Assembly (NCBI GenBank): GCA_947624855.1
Contig: CANQMC010000001.1
Span: 1 to 32,874, forward strand
Origin: an uncultured Bacilli bacterium
Lineage (GTDB): Bacteria; Bacillota_I; Bacilli_A; RF39; UBA660
DNA: 32,874 bases
Direction: 5' to 3'
Below are positions 32,590-32,874 of this stretch, in pieces; the first letter of the stretch is position 1, and every line of letters begins with the position of its first letter. Both the position numbers and the translations under genes were made by a program. The notes beneath the pieces were generated by a model, which saw nothing but the letters and a program-made list of their open reading frames with translations, had not been told where the DNA came from and made no database searches.

Positions 32590-32619
32590 AAGATATCACA
32601 CAAAAAACATTTTGGTCAA
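32590..32619 (-). promoter_or_regulatory. Promoter of the hydrophobic peptide mRNA
   Basis: TTGACC, 18-bp spacer, TATCTT with TG one base upstream (extended -10), on the minus strand. The predicted start is near 32583, giving a leader of about 64 nt to the ATG. Confidence 0.55.
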
Positions 32620-32693
32620 GCAAAAAATTAATTTGACCACACTTTTTCAAGATTAGCGACTAAAACCAACAAAATATGACATTTAAAACATAT

Positions 32694-32724
32694 AAAAAGA
32701 ACAACAATAAATAAAAGTTGTTCT
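32694..32724 (-). terminator. Terminator, minus strand
   Basis: AGAACAAC pairs with GTTGTTCT around an 11-nt loop, followed by five Ts on the minus strand. No coding gene precedes it inside the window; it would end a transcript entering from beyond the right edge. Confidence 0.7.
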
Positions 32725-32780
32725 ATTCTTGCCTCTTATGACCGGACACTTTTTGTTTCAGTATTTTAGGGTATAAAAAT

Positions 32781-32817
32781 ACAAGCATAGTATTTTGCTT
32801 CTTATGCTTGTTTTTTT
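32781..32817. terminator. Terminator with 9-bp stem
   Basis: ACAAGCATA pairs with TATGCTTGT around a 13-nt loop, followed by seven Ts on the plus strand and ATTTTT on the minus strand. I see no gene in 32620-32780 that it would serve. Confidence 0.65.
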
Positions 32818-32820
32818 CAA

Positions 32821-32849
32821 TTGATTTTGCAATCACTTTTTGTTATACT
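32821..32849 (+). promoter_or_regulatory. Promoter reading out of the window
   Basis: TTGATT, 17-bp spacer, TATACT. The predicted start is near 32856; the gene it serves lies beyond the right edge. Confidence 0.55.
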
Positions 32850-32874
32850 TTTTTTATAATAAACATAGAAAGTT

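Noticed and set aside
32732..32797. Minus-strand mini-frame of 21 codons
   Set aside because: It has no Shine-Dalgarno site and begins inside the hairpin at 32781-32811. A transposase remnant was considered but nothing supports it.
1..32874. Diversity-generating reverse transcriptase and template repeat within the window
   Set aside because: No reverse transcriptase motifs are seen in any open frame and no second GC-rich copy of the 9741-9853 cassette occurs. They must be elsewhere, if they exist.
1..32874. Mollicute genetic code with UGA as tryptophan
   Set aside because: Long conserved genes (parE, rpoB, rpoC, glyS, xfp) read to their normal ends without internal UGA, and the ybxB-like gene ends naturally on TGA.
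1..32874. CRISPR arrays, insertion sequences, rRNA genes, prophage
   Set aside because: No regularly spaced repeats, transposase or integrase motifs, rRNA sequence or phage structural genes are visible.

Overview
The window is about 32.9 kb of very AT-rich bacterial chromosome with the standard genetic code: long housekeeping genes read through without UGA used as tryptophan, and the ybxB-type gene ends on TGA. The gene set is that of a low-GC Gram-positive of the class Bacilli. It includes parE, the Bacillus-type helicase-loader pair dnaB-dnaI, an alpha2-type glyS under a T-box, and a ybxB-rpoB-rpoC block. Four sporulation genes (a CotY/CotZ-like coat protein, spoIIIAH, gerE, gerM) indicate an endospore former. 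An uncultured gut lineage near the Erysipelotrichales/RF39 groups would fit, but that placement is inference.

Layout. 1-3.2 kb: parE (minus) with its own terminator, a membrane-anchored thioredoxin-like protein (plus) and a small membrane protein. 3.2-7.0 kb: a minus-strand operon dnaB-dnaI-P-loop kinase-XRE/TM regulator. The kinase resembles the archaeal UPF0200 type rather than ordinary CoaE. 7.0-9.65 kb: glyS and an unknown gene behind a compact, unusual T-box leader. 9.65-11.75 kb: a membrane-anchored surface protein gene whose last ~115 bp form an isolated GC-rich, AAC/NNY-codon-rich cassette like the variable region of a diversity-generating retroelement target. That gene is frameshifted exactly at the cassette edge and is divergent from a tandem-HTH regulator. 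11.8-20.7 kb: unknown gene, rpoC, rpoB (with Lys and Asp at two classic rifampicin-resistance positions) and a YbxB-like methyltransferase. 20.8-27.2 kb: the coat protein, an unknown membrane protein, elongator tRNA-Met(CAT), a second XRE/TM regulator, a lipoprotein, a PF06541 membrane protein, then spoIIIAH-gerE-gerM on the plus strand. 27.2-32.2 kb: a minus-strand operon of phosphoketolase, a CrtI-like FAD oxidoreductase and a flavin/2Fe-2S reductase.

32.3-32.6 kb has no long gene. It holds two convergent promoters, a ~68-nt plus-strand RNA ending in a strong terminator, and on the other strand a 30-codon hydrophobic peptide with a good ribosome binding site. Short repeats make the two RNAs partly complementary. 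This is the layout of a par/Fst-type type I toxin-antitoxin locus, with a peptide I do not recognise.

Most promoters called here have a 17-bp spacer and near-consensus sigma-A hexamers. They repeatedly decide the start codon, and several genes start at TTG or GTG. Two sporulation genes instead carry sigma-K-like -10 elements (CATAnnnTA).
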